Below are positions 17,718 to 28,425 of a stretch of 64,000 nucleotides of DNA, piece after piece. Source of the DNA: Fibrobacterota bacterium (lineage in GTDB: Bacteria; Fibrobacterota; Chitinivibrionia; Chitinivibrionales; FEN-1185); NCBI GenBank assembly GCA_003165595.1, contig PLWQ01000012.1, forward strand, positions 186,015-250,014. The letters run 5' to 3'. The number at the start of each line of letters is the position of its first letter. The stretch's first letter is position 1. The translations under genes were made by a program, and so were the position numbers. The notes below the pieces were generated by a model. That model worked only from the letters and a program-made list of their open reading frames with translations, was not told where the DNA came from and did no database searches.

Positions 17718-19600
17718 AGCAGCACCCCGATCCCGATGAGAACCACCGCGCCGATGCCGACGCCCGCGGCATACCAGCGAACCCGGCCGGTTTGGGTCAT
17801 GCTCAAAAGGTAATGCAACGCCTCCGCCACACGGCTTATGGCGCCGACATAGGCGATACTCACGTCGCGTCTATTGACACGAGACAGGTACACGACAGGC
17901 TTTACAAAACAGTAATCGTACAGCGCGTCGAACCCGAACCCCTGCTTTGCAAACCCGTGGACGGCCGCAAGCGCCGGAAGCCGCGCGTAGCCTTGCAGAA
18001 ACCGTGGCCGGTGCAGGTACATCGTCCATGCGACCATGATCCCGACGAGCGGGACGATCGCGGCAACGAGTGATAGCGAGCCTTGCAGGCGGCCAACGCC
18101 TTCCCTAACCTGCGGCAGCGTCGGGGCGAGGAAATCTGCGAACAGCGATACGCCGCCCAGGCCGGAAGGCATCTGGCAGAATCCGGCAATAACCGAAAAC
18201 AGCGAGAGAACCACAAGCGCCAGCGTCATGTTTCTTCCAGACCCTTTTGAAACTTGTGTGCGAACTTCGCCAAAGAACACCGCAAACAGCATGCGAAAGG
18301 CGTAGAGCGTTGTGATGAATGCACCGATAACCCCGGCCAACCACAGCCAGATTCCTCCCTGGTGTGCCGCAAGCGCCGACGACAATATCAGGTCTTTGCT
18401 GTAGAATCCCGCCGTAACCAGGGGCAACGCGCACAGCGAGCATACTCCAATTGCAAATGTCCAGAAGGTACCCGGCATGGCGCGGCGCAATCCGCCCATC
18501 TTAAAAATGTCGTGCTCCTGGTTGAGGCCGCGGATCACCGCCCCGGCGCCGAGGAACAAGAGCGATTTGAAGAACGCGTGAACCACGAAATGAAATTCGG
18601 CGGCCGAAAATGCGCCAACGCCAAGGGCGAGGAACATGTAGCCGATCTGGCTCATGGTGGAATAGGCGAGGATGCGCTTTATGTCGCGCTGCGCAAGCGC
18701 CGCCAGGCCTGCCGCAAGCAAGGTGACCGCGCCCACGATCGCCACGCCGAACAGCACCTGCGGCGAGAGGGTGAATAACGGATGCAGGCGCGCGACAAGG
18801 TAGACCCCGGCGGTCACCATCGTGGCCGCGTGAATAAGGGCGGACACAGGCGACGGACCGGCCATGGCGTCGGGCAGCCACACGTGCAACGGGATTTGCG
18901 CCGATTTTGCGGCTGCGCCCACGGCAAACAGCGCGGCCGCAGCATTGGCGGCGCCCGAATTGGCAGGCCACGATACCGCGGCGCGCGATAGAACTTCGGG
19001 AATCGACAGGGTGCCCAATTTATTTACAACGAGGAATATGCCGGCCAGAAGCGCGGCGTCGCCCACGCGGGTCACCAAGAATGCTTTGCGCGCCGCGACT
19101 ACGTTCTTGGGGACCTTGTACCAGAACCCGATAAGCAAGAAGCTGCACAAACCCACGCCTTCCCATCCCAGATACAGAAAAACGAGATCGTTTGCCAAGA
19201 CAAGGACAAGCATGGCTGCAACGAACAGGTCCATGTAAGAAAAAAACCTGCTGTAACCTTCATCGCCGCTCATGAATTCCGATGAGTAAAGCATTATGAG
19301 AAACGCGACAACCAGGATCACGCACACGGAGACAAGCGAGAGCGGGTCCAGCCGAAGCGACACTTCGGGAGAAAATGGGGGCACCGACATCCAGCTCCAG
19401 AGCGTTTGCGTAAACTGCCGGCCCTCGGGCGGGGACACGGCAAAGGAGACTCCCATTGCCAGGGCCAGCGCCGCGGATATTCCAACGGTCCCGGCGCCCA
19501 CAAGCGCGCAAAGCCGGCCGGGCATGCGCGAACCTGCAAGCGCGAGCAGCGCAAACCCGGCGAGCGGCAACGCAATAACAATCCAAAGACAGTTGAGCAT
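17714..19600 (-). CDS. nuoL: NADH-quinone oxidoreductase subunit L
   Basis: A 628-residue distal proton-pumping subunit of complex I. It has the conserved 'GWEGVGLCSFLLIGFW' helix, 'KSAQIPLHVWLPDAMAGPSP' and 'DIKRILAYSTMSQIGYM' segments, then the long lateral amphipathic region and last membrane helix. Length is in the family range. It begins one base after the nuoK stop region. Confidence 0.96.
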   Translation of the reverse strand: MLNCLWIVIALPLAGFALLALAGSRMPGRLCALVGAGTVGISAALALAMGVSFAVSPPEGRQFTQTLWSWMSVPPFSPEVSLRLDPLSLVSVCVILVVAFLIMLYSSEFMSGDEGYSRFFSYMDLFVAAMLVLVLANDLVFLYLGWEGVGLCSFLLIGFWYKVPKNVVAARKAFLVTRVGDAALLAGIFLVVNKLGTLSIPEVLSRAAVSWPANSGAANAAAALFAVGAAAKSAQIPLHVWLPDAMAGPSPVSALIHAATMVTAGVYLVARLHPLFTLSPQVLFGVAIVGAVTLLAAGLAALAQRDIKRILAYSTMSQIGYMFLALGVGAFSAAEFHFVVHAFFKSLLFLGAGAVIRGLNQEHDIFKMGGLRRAMPGTFWTFAIGVCSLCALPLVTAGFYSKDLILSSALAAHQGGIWLWLAGVIGAFITTLYAFRMLFAVFFGEVRTQVSKGSGRNMTLALVVLSLFSVIAGFCQMPSGLGGVSLFADFLAPTLPQVREGVGRLQGSLSLVAAIVPLVGIMVAWTMYLHRPRFLQGYARLPALAAVHGFAKQGFGFDALYDYCFVKPVVYLSRVNRRDVSIAYVGAISRVAEALHYLLSMTQTGRVRWYAAGVGIGAVVLIGIGVLL

Positions 19601-19601
19601 G

Positions 19602-19910
19602 TTATCCCTTCATTGATCCGGCAGCATCGATGTCGAGCGACTTTGCCAGGTGGTTCTGGCGAAGCACGAGCGCCAGCCCTATGGAAACCTCCACCGCCGC
19701 AGTCGTCAGGATAAACAGAAACATGATCTGGCCGTCCGGCGCCAGCCAGCGAGATCCTGCCGCGACAAACGCGAGTCCGGCCGCATTGAGCATGATTTCC
19801 GCCGACAGGAGCACAAGGATCATGTTGCGCCGGGTTATCACGCCGGCCAGCCCTATCGCGAACAGCGCGGCGGAAAGAAGCAGCGCATGGCTAAGCGGGA
19901 CCGTTGCCAT
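19602..19910 (-). CDS. nuoK: NADH-quinone oxidoreductase subunit K
   Basis: A 102-residue subunit with three membrane helices. The two conserved Glu residues in helices 2 and 3 are present ('LLSAEIMLNAAGL' and 'TTAAVEVSIGLAL'); these belong to the proton path. GGAGGCGCCG supports the start, which overlaps the end of nuoJ by 20 bases. Confidence 0.95.
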   Translation of the reverse strand: MATVPLSHALLLSAALFAIGLAGVITRRNMILVLLSAEIMLNAAGLAFVAAGSRWLAPDGQIMFLFILTTAAVEVSIGLALVLRQNHLAKSLDIDAAGSMKG

Positions 19911-20424
19911 CGGCGCCTCCTTTCGGATGTTCCGGTTCGCCGGATCGCTTTCCCAGATAATAGGCGCCCGCAAGCCCGGCCAGGAGCAGCATTGAGGCAA
20001 GCTCCACACCCAGAAGGTACGTACCGAACAGTGCTGCGCCCACCTGTGAGGGCGCCACCGGCAGGCTTCCCGTCTGTGCCTTGCCAAAGGAGAACGTCCA
20101 TGCGAGTTGGGCAAGCAGAATGAGAGACAGCAGGCCCGACCCGGCCCACACGATGCGCGGCTGCCACTGACGCTCCCGCTGCACCGCGTGCGCTCCAAGA
20201 TTCAAGAGCATGATGGCAAACATAAACAACACCATTATGGCACCGGCATAGGTTATCACTTCGAGGGCGGCGATAAACGGCGCGCCCAGCGTGTAGAATA
20301 CCAGCGAAATGGACACGAACGACACGACCAGAAACAAAATGGCGTGAATTGCATGGCTGCGCGTAATTGCCGCGATGCTTGACACAATCGCAATCGCCGC
20401 AGCGACGTAGAAGAGGATGTTCAT
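19891..20424 (-). CDS. nuoJ: NADH-quinone oxidoreductase subunit J
   Basis: A 177-residue membrane subunit with five helices. It includes the pi-bulge helix 3 segment 'EVITYAGAIMVLFMFAIMLL' that couples quinone reduction to pumping. AAGGAGA lies ahead of the ATG chosen; an earlier in-frame start lacks one. It is separated from nuoI by about 147 bases holding a dispersed repeat, the second-longest break in the operon. Confidence 0.94.
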   Translation of the reverse strand: MNILFYVAAAIAIVSSIAAITRSHAIHAILFLVVSFVSISLVFYTLGAPFIAALEVITYAGAIMVLFMFAIMLLNLGAHAVQRERQWQPRIVWAGSGLLSLILLAQLAWTFSFGKAQTGSLPVAPSQVGAALFGTYLLGVELASMLLLAGLAGAYYLGKRSGEPEHPKGGADGNGPA

Positions 20425-20514
20425 ACGCGATTCTCCTTTGCGCATCTCACCGTGGCCATGCTATAGAGACCTACTACAAAGTTGCAAAGCCCGTAAAGGA
20501 TTTGGGAAGGCATC

Positions 20515-20560
20515 GGTCTGCGTCTCTATTCGCCTTCTTCATTGCGTCCTTTGCGGTGAA
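20515..20560. repeat. dispersed repeat of the 'TTCACCGCAAAGGACGCAA' type between nuoJ and nuoI
   Basis: The minus strand reads TTCACCGCAAAGGACGCAAT followed by GAAGAAGGCGAATAGAGACGCAGACC. This matches a common style of short intergenic repeat (variants of 'TTCACCGCAGAGGACGCAGAG') found in many bacterial genomes. It lies inside the operon in the 147-base gap before nuoJ. Confidence 0.45.
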
Positions 20561-20571
20561 TGTATTTACGG

Positions 20572-21087
20572 TCAGTCCGCCAGGCCTCGCACGTCGATCG
20601 GCGGCTGCTCGTTTTCGCCCTCTCCCTTGCCCTTGCCGCCGATGCTCACGCCGGCAACGCGGTAAAAATCGTACCCCGGATATTTTCCCTGGCCGCTTAT
20701 GAGCAGGTCTTCCTTTTCGTACACAAGGTTTTGCCTGTCGTATTCGCTCATTTCGTAATCGGGCGTCAGCTGGATGGCGTAGGTTGGGCACGCCTCCTCG
20801 CAATAGCCGCAAAAAATGCAACGCGAAAAATTAATCCTGAAGAATTCGGGGTACCGCCTGCCCGTCTCGTCTTCCGCGCATTGCAGGGCGATGCACGAAA
20901 CCGGGCAGACTGCAGAGCACAAATAGCAGCCAACGCACCGTTCTTTCCCGTCCGGGCCCCGCGTGAGCACGATCCTGCCGCGCCACCGGGGGGCGAGATA
21001 GGCCTTTTTTTCGGGATACTCGATGGTGGCCCGTTTCCGGAACGAATGCAGGAACACGGTCCACAACGCCTTGACCAATGCAATCAT
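20572..21087 (-). CDS. nuoI: NADH-quinone oxidoreductase subunit I
   Basis: A 171-residue ferredoxin-like subunit carrying clusters N6a and N6b. Both 4Fe-4S motifs are intact: [15 protein letters not shown] and [15 protein letters not shown]. It passes electrons from NuoG towards NuoB. The ATG overlaps the nuoH stop as ATGA, with GGGGAGG ahead. The C-terminus has an extra Gly/Lys/Glu-rich tail of about 25 residues. Confidence 0.96.
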   Translation of the reverse strand: MIALVKALWTVFLHSFRKRATIEYPEKKAYLAPRWRGRIVLTRGPDGKERCVGCYLCSAVCPVSCIALQCAEDETGRRYPEFFRINFSRCIFCGYCEEACPTYAIQLTPDYEMSEYDRQNLVYEKEDLLISGQGKYPGYDFYRVAGVSIGGKGKGEGENEQPPIDVRGLAD

Positions 21088-22043
21088 TGTCCTCCCCGCA
21101 CCAGCACCACGGCGGCGGTAACAAGCAGGTTCGCAAGCGACAGCGGCAGCAGCACCTTCCACCCGAACGACATGAGCTGGTCGTAGCGCGGTCTCATCAG
21201 CGTGGCCCGGCACAACACGAAGAAACACACAAAAACAAGGGTCTTGATGCAAAACCACACCACGCCGGGCAGCCACGGCCCCAGCCAGCCGCCAAAGAAC
21301 AGGACGGTAATCAGCGACGACACCAGCACAACTCCCACATATTCTCCAACATAAAACATGCCGAACTTCATGCCCGAATACTCGGTGTGATAGCCGGCGA
21401 CAAGTTCGTTTTCTGTTTCCGGTAAATCAAGCGGTAACCGTCTGGTTTCGGCAAATCCGGCAATGAGGAAGATCACGAGACCCAGAACCTGCGGCACGCA
21501 AAACCACAGGTGCCGCTGCGCCAGCACGATTTCGCGCAAGTTAAACGACCCGGCGCACATCACCACGCCCATGAGCGATAATCCCATAAAGACTTCGTAC
21601 CCGAACATCTGGCCCGCAGCCCGCATCGCACCGAGCAGCGGATACTTGCTGTTGGAGGCCCACCCTGCCAGAACAACACTGTACACCCCCATGGCCGACA
21701 TGGCCAAAAAGAAGAGCAGGCCTACGTTGAGGTCGGCCACAACGGCGCTTGGGCCAAAGCATATAACCGCGAATGAAAGCAGCGTGGTTGTCATAATGAT
21801 CATGGGTGCAAGCACGAAAATGGGCTTGTCGGCAAACGGGGGAATCCAATCTTCTTTTGTCAATATCTTGACGACATCGGCCGCCACCTGCCCAAGGCCC
21901 AGCGGCCCCACGCGGTTGGGACCAGAGCGGTCTTGCCATACCGCAAGCAGCCTGCGCTCGCCCCATATCAGGAGCGACGCGGCGACAAGCACGCCGGCGA
22001 GCACCCCGGCAATTGTGCCCGCCATCACAAGCGTTTGATTCAT
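21084..22043 (-). CDS. nuoH: NADH-quinone oxidoreductase subunit H
   Basis: A 319-residue membrane subunit of complex I with about eight helices that forms much of the quinone chamber. It has '[19 protein letters not shown]' near the N-terminus and the acidic loop '[19 protein letters not shown]'. The start overlaps the nuoG stop as ATGA. Confidence 0.96.
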   Translation of the reverse strand: MNQTLVMAGTIAGVLAGVLVAASLLIWGERRLLAVWQDRSGPNRVGPLGLGQVAADVVKILTKEDWIPPFADKPIFVLAPMIIMTTTLLSFAVICFGPSAVVADLNVGLLFFLAMSAMGVYSVVLAGWASNSKYPLLGAMRAAGQMFGYEVFMGLSLMGVVMCAGSFNLREIVLAQRHLWFCVPQVLGLVIFLIAGFAETRRLPLDLPETENELVAGYHTEYSGMKFGMFYVGEYVGVVLVSSLITVLFFGGWLGPWLPGVVWFCIKTLVFVCFFVLCRATLMRPRYDQLMSFGWKVLLPLSLANLLVTAAVVLVRGGQ

Positions 22044-24736
22044 GGCGCGCCCGCTTTCCGTATCCACAGCCATTCGGGCAGGTCCAGGCCCTGGGTTTCT
22101 GGCCGGCCCACCGACAGTGCCGCGCTTCCCTTGGTTACCCAGGATGCTATAGCGGCGACACACGCACACGACAGGGCATAGTTGCTCACTTCCACGGCGT
22201 CGTTTTCCCTGATGGAAAGCTTTGCCGCGTCCTCGGGGTTGAGCACAATAAGGGCGGAACGCGCAAGGCTTGCCACGGACGGCGACAGCATACTGAGTTC
22301 TTCCGATCCGAAAATGTGGTGAAGGGGCATTACAAGCCATTCGGATGCGTGGGAGGCAAACGCAGCGGGCGCTTTTGCGCCGTGATTTTCGGCGGCATCC
22401 GCGCCGGCTTCCCCTTTGACAAGTGCGGCCGGCGGGTCACCGTGGTACTTAGAAACAGCCTGGACCGAATTGATTCCAGGCGCCCAGTACCTTGCGACAA
22501 GCGGCTGCTCCCGGGGCGCCTGTATTCCTTCCGGGGAAAACGCCAGCGCCGAATCCGGGTCAGCGGGATTGGGAGATTCGGCAACCGACGTGTTCGCAAG
22601 AAGAGCCGTGCGTCCGCTCGCCCGGAAACTCTGGCGCGCTATCTTTTGGCTGCCTTCCCGAAACGAGGCGCTCGGCGCTGCTGCGCGGATGCCGGCACAA
22701 TCGGCCACGCGGCTCTCCATGTCGTTCACGATGTCGTCAAGCGTTTCCCAACGAGGCGCCTCGGGGCCTACAACGGACAGAATTTCGGCAATCCAACGGT
22801 AACCCGGCGCAAAACCGGCTTGCGGCGCAATGGCGCTAAAGAAGCGCTGAAAACGTCCCTCGTTGTTGACAAACGTTCCGCTTGCCTCTGCAAACGTTGC
22901 AGCCGGGAGCACGAGATCGGCCATGGCGGCGGTGGCGGTGAGCGTGTGGTCGATGACGACGACGTTGCGCGGCAGAGTGAGCAGGGCCCCGGCGATTGCC
23001 GGATCGCAATTCCGGTACAAATCGGCCTCCAGCACGACAACGGCTTCCGCGTTGTCGCGCTCGGCTGCATCCAACGCGGCAGTCAAATCCCGCCCGCCAA
23101 GCAGCGTGCAGCCGAAGCTGTTGCACTCGGAAAGTGACATGCACAGGCACGCGTCGTGGTTTACTTTGTACAATGCCGCTGCAACGCCTGCCGCGGCCTC
23201 AACAACGCTCGCGCTTCCGCTTCCCGCGCCGGACACCACTGCCGGCCGTGCCGCTTGCGCAAGATCCCGGGCAATACCGCGCGCCATGGCTTCGATTTCG
23301 GGCGAGAGTCCCCGGGGAGCAGGTGCGCTGCCGTCAAGCGCGTGCGCTATTGCAAAGCCCAGGCGTGAAATATCGTCGGGCGGCGCATGATATACGGTGG
23401 TTGCGACATCGTCCAGTTTGGTAAGCGTCGGCGTAGCCACGACAAGCGAAGACCGCACGTTGTGTCCCGTTTCACGTATCGCAGCATCGTTCCAGGGATC
23501 AATGCCCAGACCATGGGCATTGGTCAAAGCCGCGGTACGGCAGGCCTGCCGTACCGCAAGCGCCAGCAGCGGCGCGGTATTGGTGACGTCTTCTCCCAGG
23601 ACAAGCACGGCGCCGGCCTTTGCAACGTCGCGCAGGGACGCCCTGGAGGCAGGTGTCCTGCGGAGTGCATGGACGATTTCGGTTGTTATTGAATGCTGGG
23701 TCTCGGATTCGGCCACAAAGAACCGCTGGGGACCCACCAGTTGACGCAACGCGAAATTCGATTCCAGCGATGCGCGGCCCGATCCGATGCCGATAACGGG
23801 ACGTCCGGAGGAAAACAGCTCTGCAACCCGCTTGATCGCCGCGGAGCGGTCGAGCGGTTCAAGCTTCTGGTTTCTTCCCTTTTTGGCAAGTGGCGTGCGC
23901 ACGCGACGAGAACCGTTGACGAATTCGTACCCGAACCGGCCGCGGTCGCACAGAAAATAGCCGTTGACGTCCTCGCTAAAGCGGTTGAGAATACGCCGCA
24001 GCACGCCCGACCGCTGGCCGGCAATGGTGTTGCATCCCAGGCTGCAGTGCACGCACACCGAAGGCGCTGAGCACAGGTCCCATTTGCGGGTGAAGTGCTT
24101 GCGGAATGTCTTGTCCGTAAATACGCCTGTGGGGCATACTTCAACCAGATTGCCCGCGAATTCGCTCGCAAGCACGCCGCTTTCGTGCCTGCCGAAATAT
24201 ACCGAGTCGTGCCATCCGAACACCTCAAGGTCTTTGCCGCCCGCATAATCGCGGTAAAATCGCACGCATCGGTAGCATGCGATGCACCGGTTCATCTCGT
24301 GATGCACGAACGGCCCCAGGTCCTGATTTCTGTGCGTTCGTTTTTTGAACCGGTGCTCCCGGTACGTATGTCCGGTAAGCACGGTCATGTCCTGCAAATG
24401 GCATTCGCCGCCTTCGTCGCACACCGGGCAGTCGTGCGGGTGGTTGGCCATGAGAAAACCGATCACCTCGGCGCGGAACTCATGTGCCTCCTTGTCGTCA
24501 ATTGATATGCGCATATTGTCCCGTGCCGCCGTCATGCACGACATCACGATGGTCCCGGTGCAATCGTTTTCGTCCTTAAAAAGCTTCACGGCGCATTGCC
24601 TGCACGCGCCCACCGAATCCAGGGCCGGGTGCCAGCAGAAGTGCGGAATATCGAACCCCAGCCCCAGGCACGTATGCAGCAGGTTGCGGCCTTCCTCGAA
24701 TTCGTAAGGTTTGTTATCGATGTAAAGAGTCGCCAT
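22040..24736 (-). CDS. nuoG: NADH-quinone oxidoreductase subunit G
   Basis: An 898-residue peripheral-arm subunit. The N-terminus binds N1b (2Fe-2S; Cys in '[15 protein letters not shown]'), N5 ('[14 protein letters not shown]') and N4 ('CIACYRC'). A further 'CVHCSLGCN' motif with Cys upstream may bind N7. The remainder is a molybdopterin-oxidoreductase-like fold without cofactor. The start has almost no ribosome site because the preceding 110 bases are an AT-rich repeat, so translation of this gene may be weak or use a different signal. A 26-bp palindrome lies in its coding sequence. Confidence 0.95.
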   Translation of the reverse strand: MATLYIDNKPYEFEEGRNLLHTCLGLGFDIPHFCWHPALDSVGACRQCAVKLFKDENDCTGTIVMSCMTAARDNMRISIDDKEAHEFRAEVIGFLMANHPHDCPVCDEGGECHLQDMTVLTGHTYREHRFKKRTHRNQDLGPFVHHEMNRCIACYRCVRFYRDYAGGKDLEVFGWHDSVYFGRHESGVLASEFAGNLVEVCPTGVFTDKTFRKHFTRKWDLCSAPSVCVHCSLGCNTIAGQRSGVLRRILNRFSEDVNGYFLCDRGRFGYEFVNGSRRVRTPLAKKGRNQKLEPLDRSAAIKRVAELFSSGRPVIGIGSGRASLESNFALRQLVGPQRFFVAESETQHSITTEIVHALRRTPASRASLRDVAKAGAVLVLGEDVTNTAPLLALAVRQACRTAALTNAHGLGIDPWNDAAIRETGHNVRSSLVVATPTLTKLDDVATTVYHAPPDDISRLGFAIAHALDGSAPAPRGLSPEIEAMARGIARDLAQAARPAVVSGAGSGSASVVEAAAGVAAALYKVNHDACLCMSLSECNSFGCTLLGGRDLTAALDAAERDNAEAVVVLEADLYRNCDPAIAGALLTLPRNVVVIDHTLTATAAMADLVLPAATFAEASGTFVNNEGRFQRFFSAIAPQAGFAPGYRWIAEILSVVGPEAPRWETLDDIVNDMESRVADCAGIRAAAPSASFREGSQKIARQSFRASGRTALLANTSVAESPNPADPDSALAFSPEGIQAPREQPLVARYWAPGINSVQAVSKYHGDPPAALVKGEAGADAAENHGAKAPAAFASHASEWLVMPLHHIFGSEELSMLSPSVASLARSALIVLNPEDAAKLSIRENDAVEVSNYALSCACVAAIASWVTKGSAALSVGRPETQGLDLPEWLWIRKAGAP
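23532..23557. repeat. 26-bp perfect palindrome inside nuoG
   Basis: The arms are GCGGTACGGCAGG and CCTGCCGTACCGC with no spacer, so the site is a perfect 13+13 palindrome. It lies near nuoG codons 394-402, in frame and without breaking the reading frame. Confidence 0.8.
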
Positions 24737-24740
24737 AAGA

Positions 24741-24847
24741 AAAATTCCAAATTACAAATTACAAATTACAAATTGCCAAACCCGTTCCGCCGGCTTAGTG
24801 CATCTTATTTATCAATTTTCAATCTGGAATTTGCAATTTGCAATTCA
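24741..24847. repeat. AT-rich imperfect inverted repeat between nuoF and nuoG
   Basis: It starts with four tandem 7-base units (CAAATTA three times, then CAAATTG; 24748-24775). It ends with the complementary style GGAATTTGCAATTTGCAATT. The middle is GC-rich. The whole forms an imperfect inverted repeat of about 105 bases resembling small AT-rich elements dispersed in some environmental genomes. It separates two genes that elsewhere in this operon overlap, so it looks inserted. Confidence 0.6.
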
Positions 24848-26128
24848 TTAATGTTTATACGGACACCGTTTTTCCGTAATGTGCCGTTCGAAATCCTCCC
24901 GAAAGTATTTGAGTGCACTTTGCAGCGGCTCTACCGCGCCCGGCGCCAGGGCGCAGAATGTGCGGCCGGGGCCCAGCAATTTACAATGAAGTTCGAGCCG
25001 GTCCAGGTCTTCCGGTCGCCCCCGGCCCTGTTCAATATCGGCCAGGATGTTTTGCGTCCAGGGCAAGCCGTCGCGGCACGGTGTGCACCAGCCGCAGGAT
25101 TCCCGCGCAAAGAACGTCACCAGATTGTGCACCATCGCAACCGGGCATGTGCGGTCGTCAAGAACAATCATTGTGCCTGTGCCCAGCCTGCTTCCGGCCT
25201 TCTGCATTGCGTCGAAATCCATGGGCACATCGAGGTGCCTGTCCGTAAGAAAATCGGTGGATGCGCCGCCCGGCAAGAAGCCGCGCAGGTTGTATCCGCT
25301 TTTCATGCCGCCTGCGTGCTTCTCAATTATCTCGCGCGGCGTTGTTCCCATCGGGAGTTCCCACAGGCCGGGAGCATTCACCCTGCCGCTTGCGCCGTAC
25401 AACTTGGTTCCGCTGTCGCCTGTTTTCGACAGCGCCTTGAACCATGCGGCGCCGTTTCGGAGAATAGGCGGAATATTGCACAAGGTTTCCACATTGTTAA
25501 CGACCGTGGGCCTTCCCAGCAACCCCACCACCTGGGGAAACGGCGGTTTGCTGCGGGGAGACGCACGCTTGCCCTCCAGGGCGTTGAGAAGTCCGGTCTC
25601 TTCGCCGCACAGGTACCTGCCGTGGCTCGTGTGCACGTGTACGCGCACGCAGAATTTTGAGCCGAGGACGTTGTCGCCGATATACCCGCGGCGCTGTGCC
25701 TCGATAATCGCTTTTGTCAGTCTTTGCGCCGCCTTCGCGTATGCCCACCGCACGAACACGTATACCGTTTGGGCCTGGATCGCGAATGCCGCGGCAAGAG
25801 CGCCCTCCAGAACAAGATGCGGGTTTTGTTCGAGCAGCAGACGGTCCTTAAACGTGCCGGGCTCCATTTCGTCGGCATTGACAACAAGGTATGCGGCTCC
25901 GGTTCTCTTCCCCGGCGGCGGCACGAAGCTCCACTTCTTCCCGGTTGGAAACCCGGCGCCTCCTCTCCCTCTGAGGTTCGAGTCGGTCACCGCGGCCGTC
26001 ACATCGAATGGCGTCATTTCGGTCACAGCCGTGCGCAGGGCCGCGTAGCCGCCCGCGTCTTCGTATTCGTCGATCGCCAGGGCCTCTTTGGTCGGTTTCA
26101 TGGCATGGGTAAGCGGCGAATCGATCAT
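24848..26128 (-). CDS. nuoF: NADH-quinone oxidoreductase subunit F
   Basis: A 426-residue subunit that oxidises NADH with FMN. It has the FMN-binding 'LRGRGGAGFPTGKKW', the NADH-site 'YLCGEETGLLNALEGKR', and the N3 4Fe-4S motif 'ESCGWCTPCRDG' near the C-terminus with the final Cys further on. The ATG overlaps the nuoE stop as ATGA, so the in-frame upstream extension is not used. Confidence 0.96.
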   Translation of the reverse strand: MIDSPLTHAMKPTKEALAIDEYEDAGGYAALRTAVTEMTPFDVTAAVTDSNLRGRGGAGFPTGKKWSFVPPPGKRTGAAYLVVNADEMEPGTFKDRLLLEQNPHLVLEGALAAAFAIQAQTVYVFVRWAYAKAAQRLTKAIIEAQRRGYIGDNVLGSKFCVRVHVHTSHGRYLCGEETGLLNALEGKRASPRSKPPFPQVVGLLGRPTVVNNVETLCNIPPILRNGAAWFKALSKTGDSGTKLYGASGRVNAPGLWELPMGTTPREIIEKHAGGMKSGYNLRGFLPGGASTDFLTDRHLDVPMDFDAMQKAGSRLGTGTMIVLDDRTCPVAMVHNLVTFFARESCGWCTPCRDGLPWTQNILADIEQGRGRPEDLDRLELHCKLLGPGRTFCALAPGAVEPLQSALKYFREDFERHITEKRCPYKH

Positions 26129-26652
26129 TGTTCTTTGCGCCCCGTTGCCAAGGGAGATTGTGCCGTGCGTCGATCGCCGTCCTTTATCCTGTATTGGTCG
26201 ATGATTGTGTCGATGCTTTGCCGCGTGAGGTCGCCAAAGAGTTCCCGATCGACCATCATGGCGGGCGCATGGTCGCAGGCGCCGAGGCACGCGGATGGAA
26301 GGAGCGTAAACATACCGTCTTTCGTAGTTTCACCAAAACCGGAAATTCCCAGTTTTGTCAATAGATGGTTGAGCAAGTATTCGTAGTCCATGATCCAGCA
26401 ACTCACGCTGTCGCACAGCAGAATAACGTGCCTGCCCACGGGCGAGCGATAGATGCGGTTGTAAAACGTGGCAATGGAATCGAGTTCGGCCGGCGTCATG
26501 TGAAGGAACTCCGCAATGTCGCTCAGGCTTTCGTCGGAAATCCATCCTCTGCTCGCCTGGACCGCTCCAAGCGCGTGCGGCGCGGCCGCCCGCGCGGACG
26601 GGCTGGAATCACATCCCTCGCTGATCGCGGCCCGTTCTTCTTGTGTCAACAT
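26125..26652 (-). CDS. nuoE: NADH-quinone oxidoreductase subunit E
   Basis: A 175-residue thioredoxin-like 2Fe-2S (N1a) subunit. The four ligands are in CDSVSC and, about 35 residues later, CLGAC. It pairs with NuoF. AAAAGGGGGCC precedes the ATG, 12 bases after nuoCD. Confidence 0.95.
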   Translation of the reverse strand: MLTQEERAAISEGCDSSPSARAAAPHALGAVQASRGWISDESLSDIAEFLHMTPAELDSIATFYNRIYRSPVGRHVILLCDSVSCWIMDYEYLLNHLLTKLGISGFGETTKDGMFTLLPSACLGACDHAPAMMVDRELFGDLTRQSIDTIIDQYRIKDGDRRTAQSPLATGRKEQ

Positions 26653-26663
26653 TTGGCCCCCTT

Positions 26664-28412
26664 TTACCTGTCAACGTCGGCAAGGACAAAATCAACCGCT
26701 CCCAGGATAGCGATAAGATCGGACAGCACCGCTCCTTTGCACAACAGCGGCAGCATTTGCAAATGCGCAAACGACGGCGTTCGGATGCGCGTGCGGTACG
26801 ATACTGTCCCGCCGTCGCTTATCACCTGGTATCCGTTTATTCCTTTGGTCGCCTCGATTGAGGCATGAGCCTCACCCGCCGGCATAACCGGCCCCCAGGT
26901 TACCGAGAGAAAATGTGCAATGAGCGTTTCTATGTCGTGCATGGTTTTCTCTTTCCGGGGCGGCGACGCAAGCGGATGATCCGATTTGTAATCGCCCGCC
27001 GGCATGTTGTTGCGGCACTGGTCTACAATACGCAGACTTTGCCGAATTTCTTCCACCCGCACAACCGCCCGGTCGTAGCAATCGCCGCTACTCGCTACCG
27101 GAATCTCAAAATCGTACTGCTGGTATCCTGAATACGGCCTCTTCTTGCGCAGGTCCCATGCACATCCGCATGCGCGCAACCCCGGCCCTGTAATGCCCCA
27201 TTCCACGGCTTCCTCTTGTGTAAAGGCGCCGATGCCTCTGGTGCGCCGCTTGAAAATGGGGTTGTTGAGCACGAGCGTGTCGTATTCCTTGAGCCGTCCG
27301 GGAAGCCATTGCAACAATCCGTCGATAAGGCGGTCCCATCCTCGCGGCAAATCGTCGGCGATGCCGCCGATCCGAAACCAGTTGGGATGCATGCGCGCGC
27401 CGCAAACCGCTTCGATAATCTCCAGCACGTGTTCGCGGTCTGTGAACATGTAGAACACCGGCGACATTGCCCCCAGATCCTGCGCAAACGTGCCGTAGAA
27501 CACCAGGTGACTTGCGATTCGAAACAGCTCGGAAAGCATCACGCGAATGCATTGGGCGCGGGGCGGCACCACGATGCCGGCGAGTTTTTCGACGGCCAGC
27601 ACGTAGGCAAGATTGTTCATGACTCCGCCCAGGTAATCGACGCGGTCGGTATACGGGATAAACGTGTGCCATGTCTGGCGCTCGGCCATTTTTTCTGCGC
27701 CTCTGTGGTGGTAGCCGATATCGGGAACCGCGTTTTGTATCGTCTCACCGTCGAGCTGGCACACGATCCGAAACAGCCCGTGCGTTCCGGTGTGGTGCGG
27801 GCCGATGTTGACGAACAAAAAGTCGCCGTCCTCACTATGGCGCGACAGGCCCCATTCGTCCGGATTGAACTGGAGTTGGGATAGCCGCTGGTCGACCTTC
27901 TCGTTTGTCAGGACAAATGGCGGCATCTCGGTGGCGCGGTTCGGATGGTCTTTGCGCAAAGGATGGCCCTGCCACCACGGCGGCATAAGGATGCGCCTGA
28001 GGCCGGGATGGCCGTCGAAATGAACGCCGAACATGTCCCACGCTTCTCGCTCGTACCAGTTTGCCGCCGGCCAGATGTCGGTGACGCTCTTGACGGACAG
28101 GGATTCACCGTGTAACGGCACCTTGACGCGGATGTCGGCGTTGCGGTCGAACGACAGCAGATGATACACTATTGTAAAGTCCGCCTGCGGCTGTCCCGAC
28201 CGGTGCCCGCGCATCCGTTCGTCGATGGCAAAGAGGTCGTAGAGCATCCGGTAAGGCTTTTCGATGCCGGTCTTGAGATATCGCAGGACGTCGGCCGCGC
28301 GCTCCTTGGTTACCCACAAGGTAGGTACGTCGTCGGAAACGGGCTGCCATGCGGCGATTGCGTCGCCGAACCGCCAGGTGAGATCTTGACGAAGGATTGT
28401 ATCGTTTGTCAT
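26664..28412 (-). CDS. nuoCD: NADH-quinone oxidoreductase fused subunits C and D
   Basis: A 582-residue fusion. The NuoC part (about 1-180) ends in '[20 protein letters not shown]'. The NuoD part (about 195-582) has '[13 protein letters not shown]', bearing a quinone-site His, and '[12 protein letters not shown]'. It ends in the family-typical '[13 protein letters not shown]'. The CD fusion is known from enterobacteria and several other phyla. The start lies 13 bases after nuoB. Confidence 0.95.
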   Translation of the reverse strand: MTNDTILRQDLTWRFGDAIAAWQPVSDDVPTLWVTKERAADVLRYLKTGIEKPYRMLYDLFAIDERMRGHRSGQPQADFTIVYHLLSFDRNADIRVKVPLHGESLSVKSVTDIWPAANWYEREAWDMFGVHFDGHPGLRRILMPPWWQGHPLRKDHPNRATEMPPFVLTNEKVDQRLSQLQFNPDEWGLSRHSEDGDFLFVNIGPHHTGTHGLFRIVCQLDGETIQNAVPDIGYHHRGAEKMAERQTWHTFIPYTDRVDYLGGVMNNLAYVLAVEKLAGIVVPPRAQCIRVMLSELFRIASHLVFYGTFAQDLGAMSPVFYMFTDREHVLEIIEAVCGARMHPNWFRIGGIADDLPRGWDRLIDGLLQWLPGRLKEYDTLVLNNPIFKRRTRGIGAFTQEEAVEWGITGPGLRACGCAWDLRKKRPYSGYQQYDFEIPVASSGDCYDRAVVRVEEIRQSLRIVDQCRNNMPAGDYKSDHPLASPPRKEKTMHDIETLIAHFLSVTWGPVMPAGEAHASIEATKGINGYQVISDGGTVSYRTRIRTPSFAHLQMLPLLCKGAVLSDLIAILGAVDFVLADVDR

Positions 28413-28425
28413 TGAAGCATGGCTC

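Noticed and set aside
24748-24775. Four tandem 7-base units considered as a CRISPR or VNTR
   Set aside because: Units are directly adjacent without spacers and only four in number, so it is a short tandem repeat inside a larger inverted repeat.
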